A DNA stretch of 64,000 nt from positions 434,001 through 498,000 of the forward strand of contig NZ_JAIVLK010000002.1 in NCBI RefSeq assembly GCF_020524585.1, read 5' to 3'. The notes beneath the pieces were generated by a model. The model worked only from the letters and a program-made list of their open reading frames with translations, was not told where the DNA came from and made no database searches. This stretch comes from Celeribacter naphthalenivorans. GTDB taxonomy: Bacteria > Pseudomonadota > Alphaproteobacteria > Rhodobacterales > Rhodobacteraceae. A program made the position numbers and the translations under genes. Each line of letters opens with the position of its first letter. Position 1 is the stretch's first letter. Shown in pieces: positions 1-9,151 of this stretch.

Positions 1-1036
1 CGTCATCGGCGAGGTTGTGCAGCACCGGCTGGCAGCGGTCGATGGATTTTGCATAGATCGCGGTCGGTGTGTCTGCGGCCTCGAACTCGTCCCAGATGGC
101 GCGGAATTCCATGGCCTGATCGGTGGGCAAAAGGCCAAAGAGCCGGTCGGCGGCGATGAGTTCCGCCTCTTCCTGAGCTTTCAAGGCCTCGGGCGTCACG
201 GCGCCGTGGATCGGTGTGTCGCCGGCGTCAACCTCGACAATGTCATGCAGGAGGAGCATTTTGATCGCCAGATCGACGTCCACGCCATCGCCCGCATGAT
301 CCGCGAGCGTGAGCGCGTAGAGCATGATGTGCCAGCTGTGCTCACCGGTGTTTTCCTTGCGCGAGCCATCGGCAATCGGCGTGGCGCGGTAGACGGTTTT
401 CAGACGATCCGCCTCGCACCAGAACGCAAAGCGTTTGGCGAGGGTGGGATCGGTGTCCGCGCCTTCGAAGACGGCTTTCGTAAAGGCGAAAAGCTCCGGC
501 AGGATGTCTTTGGTTTTCACCGCACGGCCCCGGCGCAGGTTGCCCGCAACGATCTCGCGCTCTTCGTCCAATTGCACTTTGGCACCAATGCTTTGCAGCG
601 CAGGCGCGAGGTAGTCGATGGATTTGGCAAACCGCGCGGTCTCCGTTTCCATCGCTTCGAATTCGGTCCAGATGGCGCGGAAGGCGGTGCCGAGGTCTTC
701 GGGCAAAAGGCCATAGATGCGGTCGGCGGCGGCGGCCTCGCGCGCGGCAATGTCGTCGGTGTCGTAGAGGATGTGGATCGGGTGATCGCCCGCGTCGACC
801 TCGACGATGTCATGTAGCATGAGCATCTGGATCACGCGGCTGAGATCGACCTGATCCGAGGCCAGCGGCGCCATGAGAAAGGCCAAGAGGCAGGCGTGCC
901 AGCTATGTTCAGCGGAGTTTTCGAACCGGGAGCGGTCCATGACCTGATTGGCGCGCTCCACCGTCTTGAGCCGGTCGGCCTCCATCAGGAAAGCGTATTG
1001 AGCGTCGAGGCGGGGGGAGGCGCTGTCTTTGGGCAT
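1..1036 (-). CDS. Tandem HD-domain (HDDC2/YfbR-like) phosphohydrolase, partial
   Basis: The reverse strand is open from an ATG at 1036 through the left window edge, so the C-terminus is missing. The translation contains two copies of the same module: about residues 15-90 carry ENSAEHSWH followed by MLMLHDIVEVDAGD, and about 200-280 carry ENTGEHSWH followed by MLLLHDIVEVDAGD. These are the metal-binding H...HD signature of the HD superfamily, closest in wording to HDDC2/YfbR 5'-deoxynucleotidase-like proteins. Such proteins usually have about 190 residues and one domain, so this looks like an internal duplication or fusion. A nucleotide phosphohydrolase activity is inferred from family only. 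Confidence 0.85.
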   Translation of the reverse strand, partial: MPKDSASPRLDAQYAFLMEADRLKTVERANQVMDRSRFENSAEHSWHACLLAFLMAPLASDQVDLSRVIQMLMLHDIVEVDAGDHPIHILYDTDDIAAREAAAADRIYGLLPEDLGTAFRAIWTEFEAMETETARFAKSIDYLAPALQSIGAKVQLDEEREIVAGNLRRGRAVKTKDILPELFAFTKAVFEGADTDPTLAKRFAFWCEADRLKTVYRATPIADGSRKENTGEHSWHIMLYALTLADHAGDGVDVDLAIKMLLLHDIVEVDAGDTPIHGAVTPEALKAQEEAELIAADRLFGLLPTDQAMEFRAIWDEFEAADTPTAIYAKSIDRCQPVLHNLADD

Positions 1037-1042
1037 GGGGTC

Positions 1043-1159
1043 CTAAAGCGTTTCTCAAAAAGCTTGAGGCACTCAGTTTTTGAGAAACGCAGCAATATTA
1101 ATACAGTGTGGCAACGTTTTTCGCTCAATCTGATTCAGATTAAACGAAAAACGCTTTAG
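1043..1159. repeat. Nested palindromic intergenic repeat
   Basis: An 11-bp outer inverted repeat (1043-1053 CTAAAGCGTTT with 1149-1159 AAACGCTTTAG) encloses a perfect 14-bp stem (1048-1061 with 1077-1090) and a second stem (CGTTTTTCG at 1114-1122 with CGAAAAACG at 1145-1153) around the small palindrome AATCTGATTCAGATT. The block lies between two leftward genes and overlaps the stop codon of the one at 1156. The form suggests a dispersed palindromic element that could also act as a transcript end; whether it recurs in the genome cannot be seen here. Confidence 0.7.
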
Positions 1160-1425
1160 TATTCGATGTCGTCCTCTGAGCCCGGCGGGGGCGCGGAGGC
1201 TTGGAGGCCAGCCTTGGCCTCAGCGATGCGTTTTTGCAAATACGCACGCGCGCGGGCCTCAGAGAGGCGAACGCGCGCGGCGGTGAGGAAGGCTTCTTGC
1301 GTGGTGATGGACGAGGCGCCGATCACACGGGCCACGTCCTGGATCAATTCGTCGGTGCCGACAATGTCGAGCGCCTCAATGGTTTCCTTCGCCAGATCGT
1401 CGGCGATGTCCTCCATGATCCCCAT
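1156..1425 (-). CDS. Small conserved helical protein of unknown function
   Basis: This 89-aa protein is acidic at its N-terminus and mostly helical by composition, ending in a Pro/Gly/Asp-rich tail (PPPGSEDDIEY). No transmembrane segment or catalytic motif is visible. A good ribosome site (GAGGAG) precedes the ATG, and only 10 bp separate it from the upstream hydrolase gene, so the two are probably co-transcribed. I do not recognise the family with certainty; it resembles short uncharacterised proteins found beside this hydrolase in Rhodobacteraceae. Confidence 0.7.
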   Translation of the reverse strand: MGIMEDIADDLAKETIEALDIVGTDELIQDVARVIGASSITTQEAFLTAARVRLSEARARAYLQKRIAEAKAGLQASAPPPGSEDDIEY

Positions 1426-1435
1426 AGCGCGCTCC

Positions 1436-2089
1436 TCAGCGGGTGTTTTCGGTCAGGCGACGGCGGACATATTCGTCCACGGAGCCGATCATCTGTTCCA
1501 TATGCGGGTCTTCAAAGAAGTGGCCCGCGCCCTCGACTTCCTCATGGGTGATGGTGATGCCTTTTTGCTCGTGGAGCTTGTTCACCAAGGACTGCGTGTC
1601 CTTCGGCGGCGCCACACGGTCGGCGGTGCCGTTGATGATCAGACCCGATGACGGGCAGGGCGCCAGGAAGGAGAAGTCGTACATGTTGGCGGGCGGAGCG
1701 ACCGAGATAAAACCGGTGATCTCCGGGCGACGCATCAAAAGCTGCATGCCGATCCATGCGCCAAAGGAGAAACCCGCGACCCAGCAATGTTTCGCATTGG
1801 GGTTCATCGATTGCAGGTAATCGAGCGCGGAGGCCGCATCGGACAGTTCGCCCACACCTTGGTCATACTCGCCCTGAGACCGGCCCACGCCACGGAAATT
1901 GAACCGCAGAACGGTAAAGCCCATGTTGTGGAAGGCGTAATGCAGGTTGTAGACCACGCGGTTGTTCATCGTGCCGCCAAATTGCGGATGCGGATGAAGA
2001 ATGATGGCGATGGGGGCGTCTTTTTGCGGTTGCGGGTGGTAGCGGCCTTCTAGCCGGCCTTCTGGGCCGGGAAAAATCACTTCGGGCAT
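1436..2089 (-). CDS. Alpha/beta hydrolase (COG2945-type)
   Basis: A 217-aa soluble alpha/beta hydrolase. The early HPHPQFGG segment forms the oxyanion-side loop, GFSFG (about residue 106) is the nucleophile elbow with Ser, a late Asp follows in NGTADRVAP, and GAGHFF supplies the catalytic His. Length and motifs match the small COG2945 hydrolases. The substrate is unknown. It is divergent from the iscR-suf locus, an arrangement I recall as common in Rhodobacteraceae, although a direct role in Fe-S assembly has not been shown. Confidence 0.9.
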   Translation of the reverse strand: MPEVIFPGPEGRLEGRYHPQPQKDAPIAIILHPHPQFGGTMNNRVVYNLHYAFHNMGFTVLRFNFRGVGRSQGEYDQGVGELSDAASALDYLQSMNPNAKHCWVAGFSFGAWIGMQLLMRRPEITGFISVAPPANMYDFSFLAPCPSSGLIINGTADRVAPPKDTQSLVNKLHEQKGITITHEEVEGAGHFFEDPHMEQMIGSVDEYVRRRLTENTR

Positions 2090-2244
2090 AGTCGTCCCTG
2101 TCTCCTCATGTCGCTGCGGCCTTGAAGGTGTGTCCCGAAGGGCATCTTCAGGCCGTGGCGCTCTTTTGCGGCAAAGCCGATATGGCGGTTTTGCTCTCGT
2201 GTCTGTGGCGCGGGCGCTTTATAGTTGACGGAATTGCTCAGGCT

Positions 2245-2263
2245 ATTTAGAAGCATTCTAAAT
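2245..2263. promoter_or_regulatory. Irr-type iron box upstream of iscR-suf
   Basis: A perfect palindrome ATTTAGAA-GCA-TTCTAAAT matches the published Irr/ICE consensus form TTTAGAA-N3-TTCTAAA of alphaproteobacteria. A -35-like TTGACG lies at 2225-2230, which would put the box over the -10 region and fits repression by Irr. It lies in the 374-bp gap (2090-2463) between the hydrolase and the Rrf2 gene, about 200 bp before the start codon; I see no other clear element in that gap. Confidence 0.75.
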
Positions 2264-2463
2264 TGACCAGGAGCAAGGCGCACGCGGGTGGTATGGAGGT
2301 AAGGCTCTCACGCGCGCACGTCAATGTTTTTGCGCGGCTTTTCGCGGGTCCGGGCATAGGAATCGCTGAAAGCCTGGGTCTAAGGGCCGATGGCGCGGTA
2401 AAAACGCGGTCGAAGAGAGGGCATCTGGCCGAAAGGCGGGGCTCAAATTGAAGGGGAAAGCCG

Positions 2464-2925
2464 ATGAAACTGTCCACGAAAGGGCGTTATGCCATGGTGG
2501 CGCTGGCCGATCTGGCGCTGCAGAAGGATGAGAGCCTGTTGTCGCTGGCGGAGATTGCCAAGCGTCAGGATATTTCTCTGCCTTACCTCGAACAGCTTTT
2601 CGTCAAACTGCGCCGGGCCGATCTTGTGACCTCCGTGCGGGGGCCGGGCGGTGGCTACAAACTGGCGCGACCGGCGTCCGAGATTCGCGTCTCGGACATT
2701 TTGGGCGCCGTGGATGAGACCGTGTCGGCGATGCACACGGGCGCGGGGGCCTCGGGTGGTGTGTCTGGCTCTCGGGCGCAGTCGATGACAAACCGGCTTT
2801 GGGAAGGGCTGTCGGCGCATGTCTATGTCTTCCTGCACCAGACGCGCCTGTCGGATGTGGTGAAAAACGAGCTGCGGCCCTGTCCGGCGGTGCCGACCCT
2901 GTTCGCCGTTGTGGATGAAGAATAA
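2464..2925 (+). CDS. iscR: Rrf2-family regulator, IscR-like, first gene of the suf locus
   Basis: A 153-aa Rrf2 winged-helix regulator: it starts MKLSTKGRYAM, has the LPYLEQLFVKLR recognition helix near residues 39-50 and the RGPGGGYKLAR wing near 59-69. Position directly ahead of iscS and sufB identifies it as the suf regulator. The three-cysteine cluster-binding loop of E. coli IscR (Cys92/98/104) is absent: the equivalent stretch around residues 90-110 has no Cys and the only cysteine is at 140. Rhodobacterales IscR proteins are known to lack the canonical cysteines, so it probably senses Fe-S status differently. Confidence 0.9.
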   Translation: MKLSTKGRYAMVALADLALQKDESLLSLAEIAKRQDISLPYLEQLFVKLRRADLVTSVRGPGGGYKLARPASEIRVSDILGAVDETVSAMHTGAGASGGVSGSRAQSMTNRLWEGLSAHVYVFLHQTRLSDVVKNELRPCPAVPTLFAVVDEE

Positions 2926-2961
2926 TCACTCTTTTGAGTATTTGACCAGCAAAGGAAACCC

Positions 2962-4011
2962 GTGACCAAGACCCGCACATATCTCGACTGGAACGCCACG
3001 GCGCCTATGTGTCAGGCGGCGCGTGAAGCGATGATGGCGGCCATGGATGTGGTCGGCAACCCGTCGTCGGTGCATGGCGAGGGGCGGGCGGCGAAGGCGT
3101 TGATGGAGCGCGCGCGGGCGCAGGTTTCTGAGGCGTTCGGTGCCCAAGGCGCGGACATTGTTTTTACCTCGGGTGCGACGGAAGCGGCGGCTTTGGCTTT
3201 GAGCGGGCGTGGGATACACTGTGCGGAGGTCGAACATGAGGCGGTGTCCTCGTGGTGCGTGGCTGATTTGCCGGTCGGACGTGATGGCCGTGTGACAGTG
3301 ACCGCGCCGCATGAGAGTGCACTGCAAGTGGCGAATTCCGAGACCGGGATCATTCAAAGCCTGCCCGAAGGTCTGGCGGTTTGCGACGCGACGCAGGGCT
3401 TTGGCAAGATGCCGCTGGCCTTTAATTGGCTGGGCTGCGATATGGCGCTGGTGTCGGCGCATAAGCTCGGGGGCCCGAAGGGCGTGGGTGCTTTGGTGTT
3501 GAAGCAGGGTTTGGATGTCGAGGCCAATATCCGTGGCGGTGGTCAGGAGATGGGGCGCCGCAGCGGCACCGAGAACCTGATCGGCATCGCAGGCTTTGGC
3601 GCGGCGGCGGAGGCGGCGGCGAAAGCTTTGGCGGACGGCGTTTGGGAAGAGGTCGCGGAAAAGCGCGATCATCTTGAGACGCTGATTGCGGGTGAGATCG
3701 AAGCCCCTGTTTTTGTGGGGAAAGACGTCGCGCGCCTGCCCAATACGATGAGCCTGATCACGCCCGGTTGGAAGGGCGAGACGCAGGTGATGCAGATGGA
3801 TCTGGCGGGGTTTGCGGTCTCCGCAGGCTCGGCCTGTTCGTCGGGTAAGGTCAAGGCGTCCAAGGTCTTGACCGCGATGGGATACACCGAAGAGGAGGCG
3901 GCAAGCGCGCTTCGGGTGTCGATCGGCCCTGAGGTGACGAAAGACGATTTGGAGCGGTTCGCCACGGCGTGGCTGGCCGCGCACAGTCGCTGGCGCAAAC
4001 GCGCGGCGTAA
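2962..4011 (+). CDS. iscS: Cysteine desulfurase, IscS/NifS class
   Basis: A 349-aa PLP-dependent class V enzyme that mobilises sulfur from L-cysteine. The PLP lysine is K168 in [10 protein letters not shown] and the persulfide cysteine is C292 in the GSACSSGK loop, with an RSGTEN segment between. It is shorter than E. coli IscS (404 aa), like other alphaproteobacterial suf-linked copies. It lies 36 bp after iscR and ahead of sufB, and a second, SufS-type desulfurase lies at 10,951, so this locus encodes two desulfurases. Confidence 0.92.
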   Translation: MTKTRTYLDWNATAPMCQAAREAMMAAMDVVGNPSSVHGEGRAAKALMERARAQVSEAFGAQGADIVFTSGATEAAALALSGRGIHCAEVEHEAVSSWCVADLPVGRDGRVTVTAPHESALQVANSETGIIQSLPEGLAVCDATQGFGKMPLAFNWLGCDMALVSAHKLGGPKGVGALVLKQGLDVEANIRGGGQEMGRRSGTENLIGIAGFGAAAEAAAKALADGVWEEVAEKRDHLETLIAGEIEAPVFVGKDVARLPNTMSLITPGWKGETQVMQMDLAGFAVSAGSACSSGKVKASKVLTAMGYTEEEAASALRVSIGPEVTKDDLERFATAWLAAHSRWRKRAA

Positions 4012-4087
4012 AGATAAACGAGAGGGCCAGAGGCCCCGGATAGCACATGAGGCGCAAGCCTCCAGAGATACGGTAAGGAGTGATCCC

Positions 4088-5629
4088 ATGGCGGATGACG
4101 TACAATTGAAGGATCAGGTCAAAGACGGCGTCGAGGAAGAAACCGTCGCCGCCGTTCAGGCGCTGGCCGGCAAGTATAAATACGGCTGGGACACGGAAAT
4201 CGAGATGGACTACGCGCCGAAGGGCCTCTCCGAGGACATCGTGCGCCTGATTTCCGCCAAGAACGAAGAGCCGGAATGGATGCTGGAGTGGCGTCTTGAG
4301 GCCTATCGCCGCTGGATCACGATGGAAGAGCCGGATTGGGCGATGGTCGAGTACCCTGAGATCGATTTTCAGGACCAGTATTACTATGCGCGTCCGAAAT
4401 CGATGGAGAGCAAGCCGAAATCCTTGGATGAGGTCGATCCGAAACTCCTCGCAACCTACGAAAAACTCGGCATTTCTCTCAAGGAGCAAATGATCCTCGC
4501 GGGTGTCGAAGGTGCGGGCGACGTGCCGGCGGACGGCAACAATTCCGAGCGCAAAGTGGCCGTAGACGCGGTGTTCGACTCTGTGTCCGTGGGCACGACC
4601 TTTAAGAAGGAACTCGAGAAGGCAGGCGTCATTTTCTGTTCCATCTCGGAAGCCATCAAGGACCACCCGGAACTGGTGAAAAAATACCTCGCCTCCGTGG
4701 TGCCGGTGTCCGACAACTACTATGCGACGCTGAACTCCGCCGTCTTCTCCGACGGGTCCTTTGTCTATATCCCGCCGAACACGCGCTGTCCGATGGAGCT
4801 TTCGACGTACTTCCGCATCAACGCGGAAAACACCGGCCAGTTCGAGCGCACGCTGATCATCGCCGACAAGGGCAGCTACGTGTCCTACCTCGAAGGCTGC
4901 ACCGCACCGCAACGCGACACCGCACAGCTTCACGCGGCGGTCGTTGAGATCGTCATCGAGGAAGACGCCGAGGTGAAATATTCCACGGTGCAAAACTGGT
5001 TCCCCGGCGACGAAGAGGGCAAGGGCGGCATCTACAACTTTGTGACCAAACGCGCCGATTGCCGGGGCGACCGGGCGAAAGTGATGTGGACACAGGTCGA
5101 AACCGGCTCGTCGGTGACGTGGAAATACCCGTCCTGCATCCTGCGCGGCGACGACAGCCAGGGCGAATTCTATTCCATCGCCATCACCAACAACCATCAA
5201 CAGGCCGACACTGGCACGAAGATGATCCATCTGGGCAAAAACACCAAGTCGCGGATCGTCTCCAAAGGCATCTCGGCGGGTGTGGCGCAGAACACCTATC
5301 GCGGTCAGGTGGCGATGCACCCGAAGGCGAAGAATTCGCGCAACTACACGCAGTGCGACAGCTTGCTGATCGGTGACAAATGCGGGGCGCATACCGTGCC
5401 CTATATCGAAGTGCGCAACAACTCCTCGCGGGTCGAACATGAGGCCACCACATCGAAGGTGGACGATGAACAAATGTTCTACTGCCGCCAGCGTGGCATG
5501 GACGAAGAGGAAGCCGTGGCGCTGATCGTCAACGGCTTTGCCAAGGAGGTGCTGCAAGCGCTGCCGATGGAATTCGCCATGGAAGCGCAGCAACTGGTTG
5601 CGATTTCGCTTGAGGGGTCTGTGGGGTAA
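4088..5629 (+). CDS. sufB: Fe-S scaffold subunit SufB
   Basis: A 513-aa SufB, the scaffold of the cytosolic SufBC2D complex on which clusters are built. It has the acidic SufB N-terminal part (residues 1-150), the [20 protein letters not shown] core and the conserved C-terminal beta-helix with [20 protein letters not shown] and [13 protein letters not shown]. Length is close to E. coli SufB (495 aa). An ATG at 4088 follows GGAG. Unlike most suf operons, sufC does not follow directly; about 2.7 kb of small genes lie between. Confidence 0.97.
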   Translation: MADDVQLKDQVKDGVEEETVAAVQALAGKYKYGWDTEIEMDYAPKGLSEDIVRLISAKNEEPEWMLEWRLEAYRRWITMEEPDWAMVEYPEIDFQDQYYYARPKSMESKPKSLDEVDPKLLATYEKLGISLKEQMILAGVEGAGDVPADGNNSERKVAVDAVFDSVSVGTTFKKELEKAGVIFCSISEAIKDHPELVKKYLASVVPVSDNYYATLNSAVFSDGSFVYIPPNTRCPMELSTYFRINAENTGQFERTLIIADKGSYVSYLEGCTAPQRDTAQLHAAVVEIVIEEDAEVKYSTVQNWFPGDEEGKGGIYNFVTKRADCRGDRAKVMWTQVETGSSVTWKYPSCILRGDDSQGEFYSIAITNNHQQADTGTKMIHLGKNTKSRIVSKGISAGVAQNTYRGQVAMHPKAKNSRNYTQCDSLLIGDKCGAHTVPYIEVRNNSSRVEHEATTSKVDDEQMFYCRQRGMDEEEAVALIVNGFAKEVLQALPMEFAMEAQQLVAISLEGSVG

Positions 5630-5672
5630 CCGGTGCAGTGACATCTGCCCATAACAGCGGGAGAGAAGACCA

Positions 5673-5993
5673 ATGATCCAATCCGTTTCCAAGAACGTGG
5701 CCAAGGCGCGCCGGATTTATCCGGGGCATGGAGCACGTGCGGCGGGTGAGGGGCGCGAAGTGTCCGTTCTCGTCCTGCTGATGGTGGGCGTTTTCGGGCT
5801 GACGATGCTACATGACGAGATCGTCGCAGAGCTGGTCGAACGGGGCTGGCTCAGCGGTTTGCGGGCGGAAACCTGGGAGGTTCTGCTCTGTGCCGTGCTG
5901 TTCCTGATCTGGAGCTTTCTGATGCTGCGTCTCGTGACCTGTCTCAACACAGCGCGTGACAGCAGAGCCGAGAACACCAGCACGGGGGACTGA
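5673..5993 (+). CDS. Small two-helix membrane protein, unknown function
   Basis: A 106-aa protein with two predicted membrane spans (about residues 30-50 and 68-88) and hydrophilic ends. It lies 43 bp after sufB and 2 bp before the YbjQ-like gene, so is probably in the same transcript. I do not recognise a family. Confidence 0.7.
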   Translation: MIQSVSKNVAKARRIYPGHGARAAGEGREVSVLVLLMVGVFGLTMLHDEIVAELVERGWLSGLRAETWEVLLCAVLFLIWSFLMLRLVTCLNTARDSRAENTSTGD

Positions 5994-5995
5994 CG

Positions 5996-6307
5996 ATGAT
6001 CACCACCACGACCCCCTCCATCGAGGGCCGCAAGATCATGGCCTATCATGGCATCGTCACCGGCGAGGCCATCATGGGCGCCAATATCGTGCGCGATCTC
6101 TTTGCGCAGGTCACCGACATCATCGGCGGGCGTTCCGGCGCCTATGAACAGAAACTGGGCGAAGGCCGCGAGACCGCTCTGCGCGAGATGCAGGAGCGTG
6201 CGGTGGCCATGGGGGCCAATGCGGTTGTCGGTGTCGATCTCGATTACGAGGTGATCGGACAGATGCTTATGGTCTCTGCCTCCGGCACCGCGGTGACAGT
6301 GGAGTAA
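5996..6307 (+). CDS. YbjQ/UPF0145 family protein
   Basis: A 103-aa protein with the whole YbjQ/UPF0145 fold: [13 protein letters not shown], an [10 protein letters not shown] segment, [25 protein letters not shown], and a final beta strand ending in TAVTVE. The family forms pentameric rings, is often annotated as heavy-metal binding, and has no firmly established role. It is complete, with spacing of 2 and 3 bp to its neighbours, suggesting one operon. Confidence 0.92.
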   Translation: MITTTTPSIEGRKIMAYHGIVTGEAIMGANIVRDLFAQVTDIIGGRSGAYEQKLGEGRETALREMQERAVAMGANAVVGVDLDYEVIGQMLMVSASGTAVTVE

Positions 6308-6310
6308 CTC

Positions 6311-6523
6311 ATGCGTTTCGATCTTTTTCCCATGTTCCTCGCAGGCTCCGCCGGCATCGGCCTTGGTGTCTTTATCGGCGTTTTCATCGGGCTTCTTGTT
6401 CGCGTAAAGGCCGGTAAGCGCGAGGGGTTGTTCATGAATTCGGTGGCCGCCACCGCCTTTCTCGCCTCTGTCGCGGCGCTGGTGATTTCCGCGCTGATCA
6501 AACTGGTGACCTTCTCCGGCTGA
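6311..6523 (+). CDS. Small membrane protein, unknown function
   Basis: A 70-aa protein with two hydrophobic spans (about residues 8-30 and 43-66), the first rich in Gly (GIGLGVFIGVFIG). It starts 3 bp after the YbjQ-like gene. Function unknown; may partner the neighbouring YbjQ-like protein. Confidence 0.65.
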   Translation: MRFDLFPMFLAGSAGIGLGVFIGVFIGLLVRVKAGKREGLFMNSVAATAFLASVAALVISALIKLVTFSG

Positions 6524-6535
6524 CATGACCCAGAT

Positions 6536-7159
6536 ATGACCCTGCACAGCGCACATATCCCCACCTTTGGCCCCGATGGGCCGGAGCTGACCTTCCCCGA
6601 GGAGGTCAGGGAGGTCGTGTGTGCGCAATATGATGCGGCTGAGGTGATCCTTGAGTATGGCTCCGGCGGCTCGACGGCTTACGGTGCGGCGCAGCCCGGA
6701 AAGACGCTCTATTCGGTCGAAGGCGACAAGACCTGGCACAGGGCGATGGAGCATCATTTCGCAGCCCATCCGCCCAAGGCCGCGCTGCATCTGATCCATG
6801 CCGAGATTGGTGAGACGGGGGAGTGGTCCTGGCCCAAGGGCAATGGAAAATGGTTCCGCTACCCGGATTATTGCTTTGGCATCTGGCAGCGCGATGACCT
6901 GAAATCGCCCGATCTGGTGCTGATCGACGGGCGGTTCCGCGCGGGCTGTTTCCTTGCCACCATGGTGTCCATCACGCGCCCCACGCGGGTGCTGGTCGAC
7001 GATTTTGTCGGGCGCGAAGACAAATACGGCGTGATCACCGAATTTGCCACGCCCACCGGTTTTCACGGCCGGATGGCGCAATTCGACCTCTCGCCGATCT
7101 CGACGCTGCCTGCGGGGGCGCTCTACAGTCTGCTCAAAGCGTTTCAGGTGAAAGCATGA
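6536..7159 (+). CDS. SAM-methyltransferase-fold protein, function unknown
   Basis: A 207-aa soluble protein. EYGSGGSTAYGA near residue 40 looks like the glycine-rich SAM-binding motif I, SVEGDKTW is a plausible motif II acid, and PDLVLIDGRFR near residue 123 resembles motif IV. Similar short Rhodobacteraceae proteins are annotated only as hypothetical or methyltransferase-like. The start at 6536 lies 12 bp after the preceding stop. Substrate unknown. Confidence 0.75.
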   Translation: MTLHSAHIPTFGPDGPELTFPEEVREVVCAQYDAAEVILEYGSGGSTAYGAAQPGKTLYSVEGDKTWHRAMEHHFAAHPPKAALHLIHAEIGETGEWSWPKGNGKWFRYPDYCFGIWQRDDLKSPDLVLIDGRFRAGCFLATMVSITRPTRVLVDDFVGREDKYGVITEFATPTGFHGRMAQFDLSPISTLPAGALYSLLKAFQVKA

Positions 7160-7279
7160 CCAGAACGCGCCTTTTCCTTCCTTCCGATCATTCTTGTGCT
7201 CTGGCTCTGCCCGAATTCTGCCACGATTCATTGGTAAACACGGTTAACGTGGGGCTTATGCTAGGGAAAAGGGATCGCG

Positions 7280-7852
7280 ATGGATCAGCGACAAGACTTT
7301 CTAAGCCGCATTGGTCGCGTCTCGCAGGCGCCGCAATCGCGCCTCGAAGGGATGGGGCTCGACAATATGGGACCGGCGCAAACCCGCACCCATGGCCGCA
7401 ATCAACGTCTCTCCGAAATGCTCGAACGGCATCAGGCGCAGGGCGTGCATGGCCGGAGCTATGCGGGCGAACCGCGGCTCAAACTTTCGCAGATCATGTC
7501 CTATGTGCTGGCCTTCGCCATGGGCGGCATGGCGGCGGTGATCGCGCGGGTGCTGCGGTTTCAAATCTCTGGTTCAGAGGTCATGGGATCGGCGGACGCC
7601 GATCTGGCGCTCGACGTGATCTTCGCGATCTTCGTGGCCTTTATCCTGCGCGAACTGGTGTCGCTCTCGGCGGTCAAACGCATGGGGACGCAATTCGCGG
7701 GGATTTTGCTGGCGATCGTCACGATGCACAATGTGGTGCACGAAATGCCCGACCTGTTCTCGAAGCTGTTTTCCCAGCAATGGGTGCAATATGTGACCGG
7801 CACGACCGAGCCGGGCACGCTCTATTTTCGGGGGCACAGCTATCACATCTGA
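7280..7852 (+). CDS. Membrane protein with N-terminal soluble region, unknown function
   Basis: A 190-aa protein: about 70 polar N-terminal residues (many Arg, Gln, His), then hydrophobic spans near residues 74-92, 110-128 and 138-152, then a polar tail. A promoter-like stretch (GGTTAAC at 7240-7246 and TATGCTAGG near 7257) lies upstream, so it may start its own transcript. I do not recognise the family. Confidence 0.7.
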   Translation: MDQRQDFLSRIGRVSQAPQSRLEGMGLDNMGPAQTRTHGRNQRLSEMLERHQAQGVHGRSYAGEPRLKLSQIMSYVLAFAMGGMAAVIARVLRFQISGSEVMGSADADLALDVIFAIFVAFILRELVSLSAVKRMGTQFAGILLAIVTMHNVVHEMPDLFSKLFSQQWVQYVTGTTEPGTLYFRGHSYHI

Positions 7853-7999
7853 CCCAGCGCGTGACCCAGCGCGTGATCGTGCGCGCGGGTGACGCTGCGT
7901 CATTCGTATCGGGCGCAAGAATGCCCGTCGTCCGCCGCAATCTTTCCCAAATTCCCGGCCAATCTGTTTGTGAAGACAGAAGAGAGGGGCAGGGAGAAG

Positions 8000-8266
8000 A
8001 TGCAGCATCAGCACGCTCAGTTCGCCGACAGGATCAAACGGATCGAGGCCGGGGCGCCGAATACATTCGCGACCGTCTACACGGGGCTACAGAATGTGGA
8101 CACGCCCAAGGGCAAACTCGTTTCGGGCGTCAAACACCATGGTGTCGTGCAGCAAGACCGCTTGCTCAGACGCACGCTCTTGGCCATGGGGCTCAAATCC
8201 GGCCTTCTGAAACTGATCGCACTGGGCTCCGGCCTGTTGATCTTTTTGCATTTTTCGGGCGTCTGA
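8000..8266 (+). CDS. Small membrane-anchored protein, unknown function
   Basis: An 88-aa protein starting at the ATG at 8000 after AGGGAGAAG; an upstream extension to 7889 is possible but lacks a ribosome site. A single C-terminal hydrophobic span (about residues 64-84) follows a basic soluble part. Just upstream, a 12-bp unit (GACCCAGCGCGT) is repeated in tandem at about 7852-7875. Function unknown. Confidence 0.65.
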   Translation: MQHQHAQFADRIKRIEAGAPNTFATVYTGLQNVDTPKGKLVSGVKHHGVVQQDRLLRRTLLAMGLKSGLLKLIALGSGLLIFLHFSGV

Positions 8267-8389
8267 TCGCATCAGGTTCCCGTTCTGATAAGGCGCGCCC
8301 GCGCGTCACAACCTCCACGCACATGAAAAACACACAGGCGCCTGCCGGGTTCATCCCGCGCGGGCCCTTCCTCGTGAAAGGACAATAAT

Positions 8390-9151
8390 ATGTTGGAAAT
8401 CAAAAACCTCCACGTCAAACTTGAAGAAGAGGACAAGCAAATCCTCAAAGGCGTCGACCTGAAGGTCGGCGAGGGCGAAGTGCATGCCATCATGGGCCCG
8501 AACGGCTCCGGCAAATCGACCACCTCCTATGTGCTTTCGGGCCGTGACGGCTATGAGGTGACCGAGGGCGAAGTGCTTTTGGACGGCGAAAACATCCTTG
8601 AGCTGGAGCCGGAAGAGCGCGCCGCCGCCGGTCTGTTTTTGGCCTTCCAATACCCGGTCGAAATTCCGGGCGTTGGCAACATGACCTTCCTGCGCACCGC
8701 CGTGAACGCCCAACGCAAAGCGCGCGGTGAGGAAGAACTGTCCGCCACCGACTTCCTCAAAGAAATCCGCGCCAAAGCGAAATCGCTTCAGATCGACGCC
8801 GAGATGCTCAAGCGTCCGGTCAACGTCGGCTTCTCCGGCGGTGAGAAAAAGCGCAATGAAATCCTCCAGATGGCGATGCTGGAGCCCAAACTCTGCATTC
8901 TCGATGAGACCGACTCCGGCCTCGACGTGGACGCGATGAAACTGGTGTCCGAGGGCGTTAACGCGCTGCGCGACGGCAAACGGTCTTTCATCGTGATCAC
9001 CCACTACCAGCGCCTTCTGGACCACATCAAACCGGACGTCGTGCACATCATGTCCAACGGTCGGATCATCAAGTCGGGCGGCCCCGAGCTGGCGCTTGAG
9101 GTCGAGAACAACGGCTATGCCGATCTTCTGGCCGAGGTGGAGCAAGCCTGA
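8390..9151 (+). CDS. sufC: Suf complex ATPase SufC
   Basis: A 253-aa ABC-type ATPase that energises the SufBCD scaffold rather than transport. Walker A is GPNGSGKS at residues 36-43, the signature is FSGGEKKRNE, and the Walker B/D-loop reads LDETDSGLDVDA, which is typical of SufC. Length matches E. coli SufC (248 aa). Its TGA overlaps the ATG of sufD by one base, indicating translational coupling. Confidence 0.97.
   Translation: MLEIKNLHVKLEEEDKQILKGVDLKVGEGEVHAIMGPNGSGKSTTSYVLSGRDGYEVTEGEVLLDGENILELEPEERAAAGLFLAFQYPVEIPGVGNMTFLRTAVNAQRKARGEEELSATDFLKEIRAKAKSLQIDAEMLKRPVNVGFSGGEKKRNEILQMAMLEPKLCILDETDSGLDVDAMKLVSEGVNALRDGKRSFIVITHYQRLLDHIKPDVVHIMSNGRIIKSGGPELALEVENNGYADLLAEVEQA

Noticed and set aside
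3851-5704. 617-codon minus-strand frame across sufB
   Set aside because: It is antisense to the certain sufB gene, has a His/Arg-rich composition typical of shadow frames in GC-rich DNA, and lacks a ribosome site.
5717-7231. 504-codon minus-strand frame
   Set aside because: Antisense to four tightly packed genes including the clear YbjQ-like gene; composition is that of a shadow frame.
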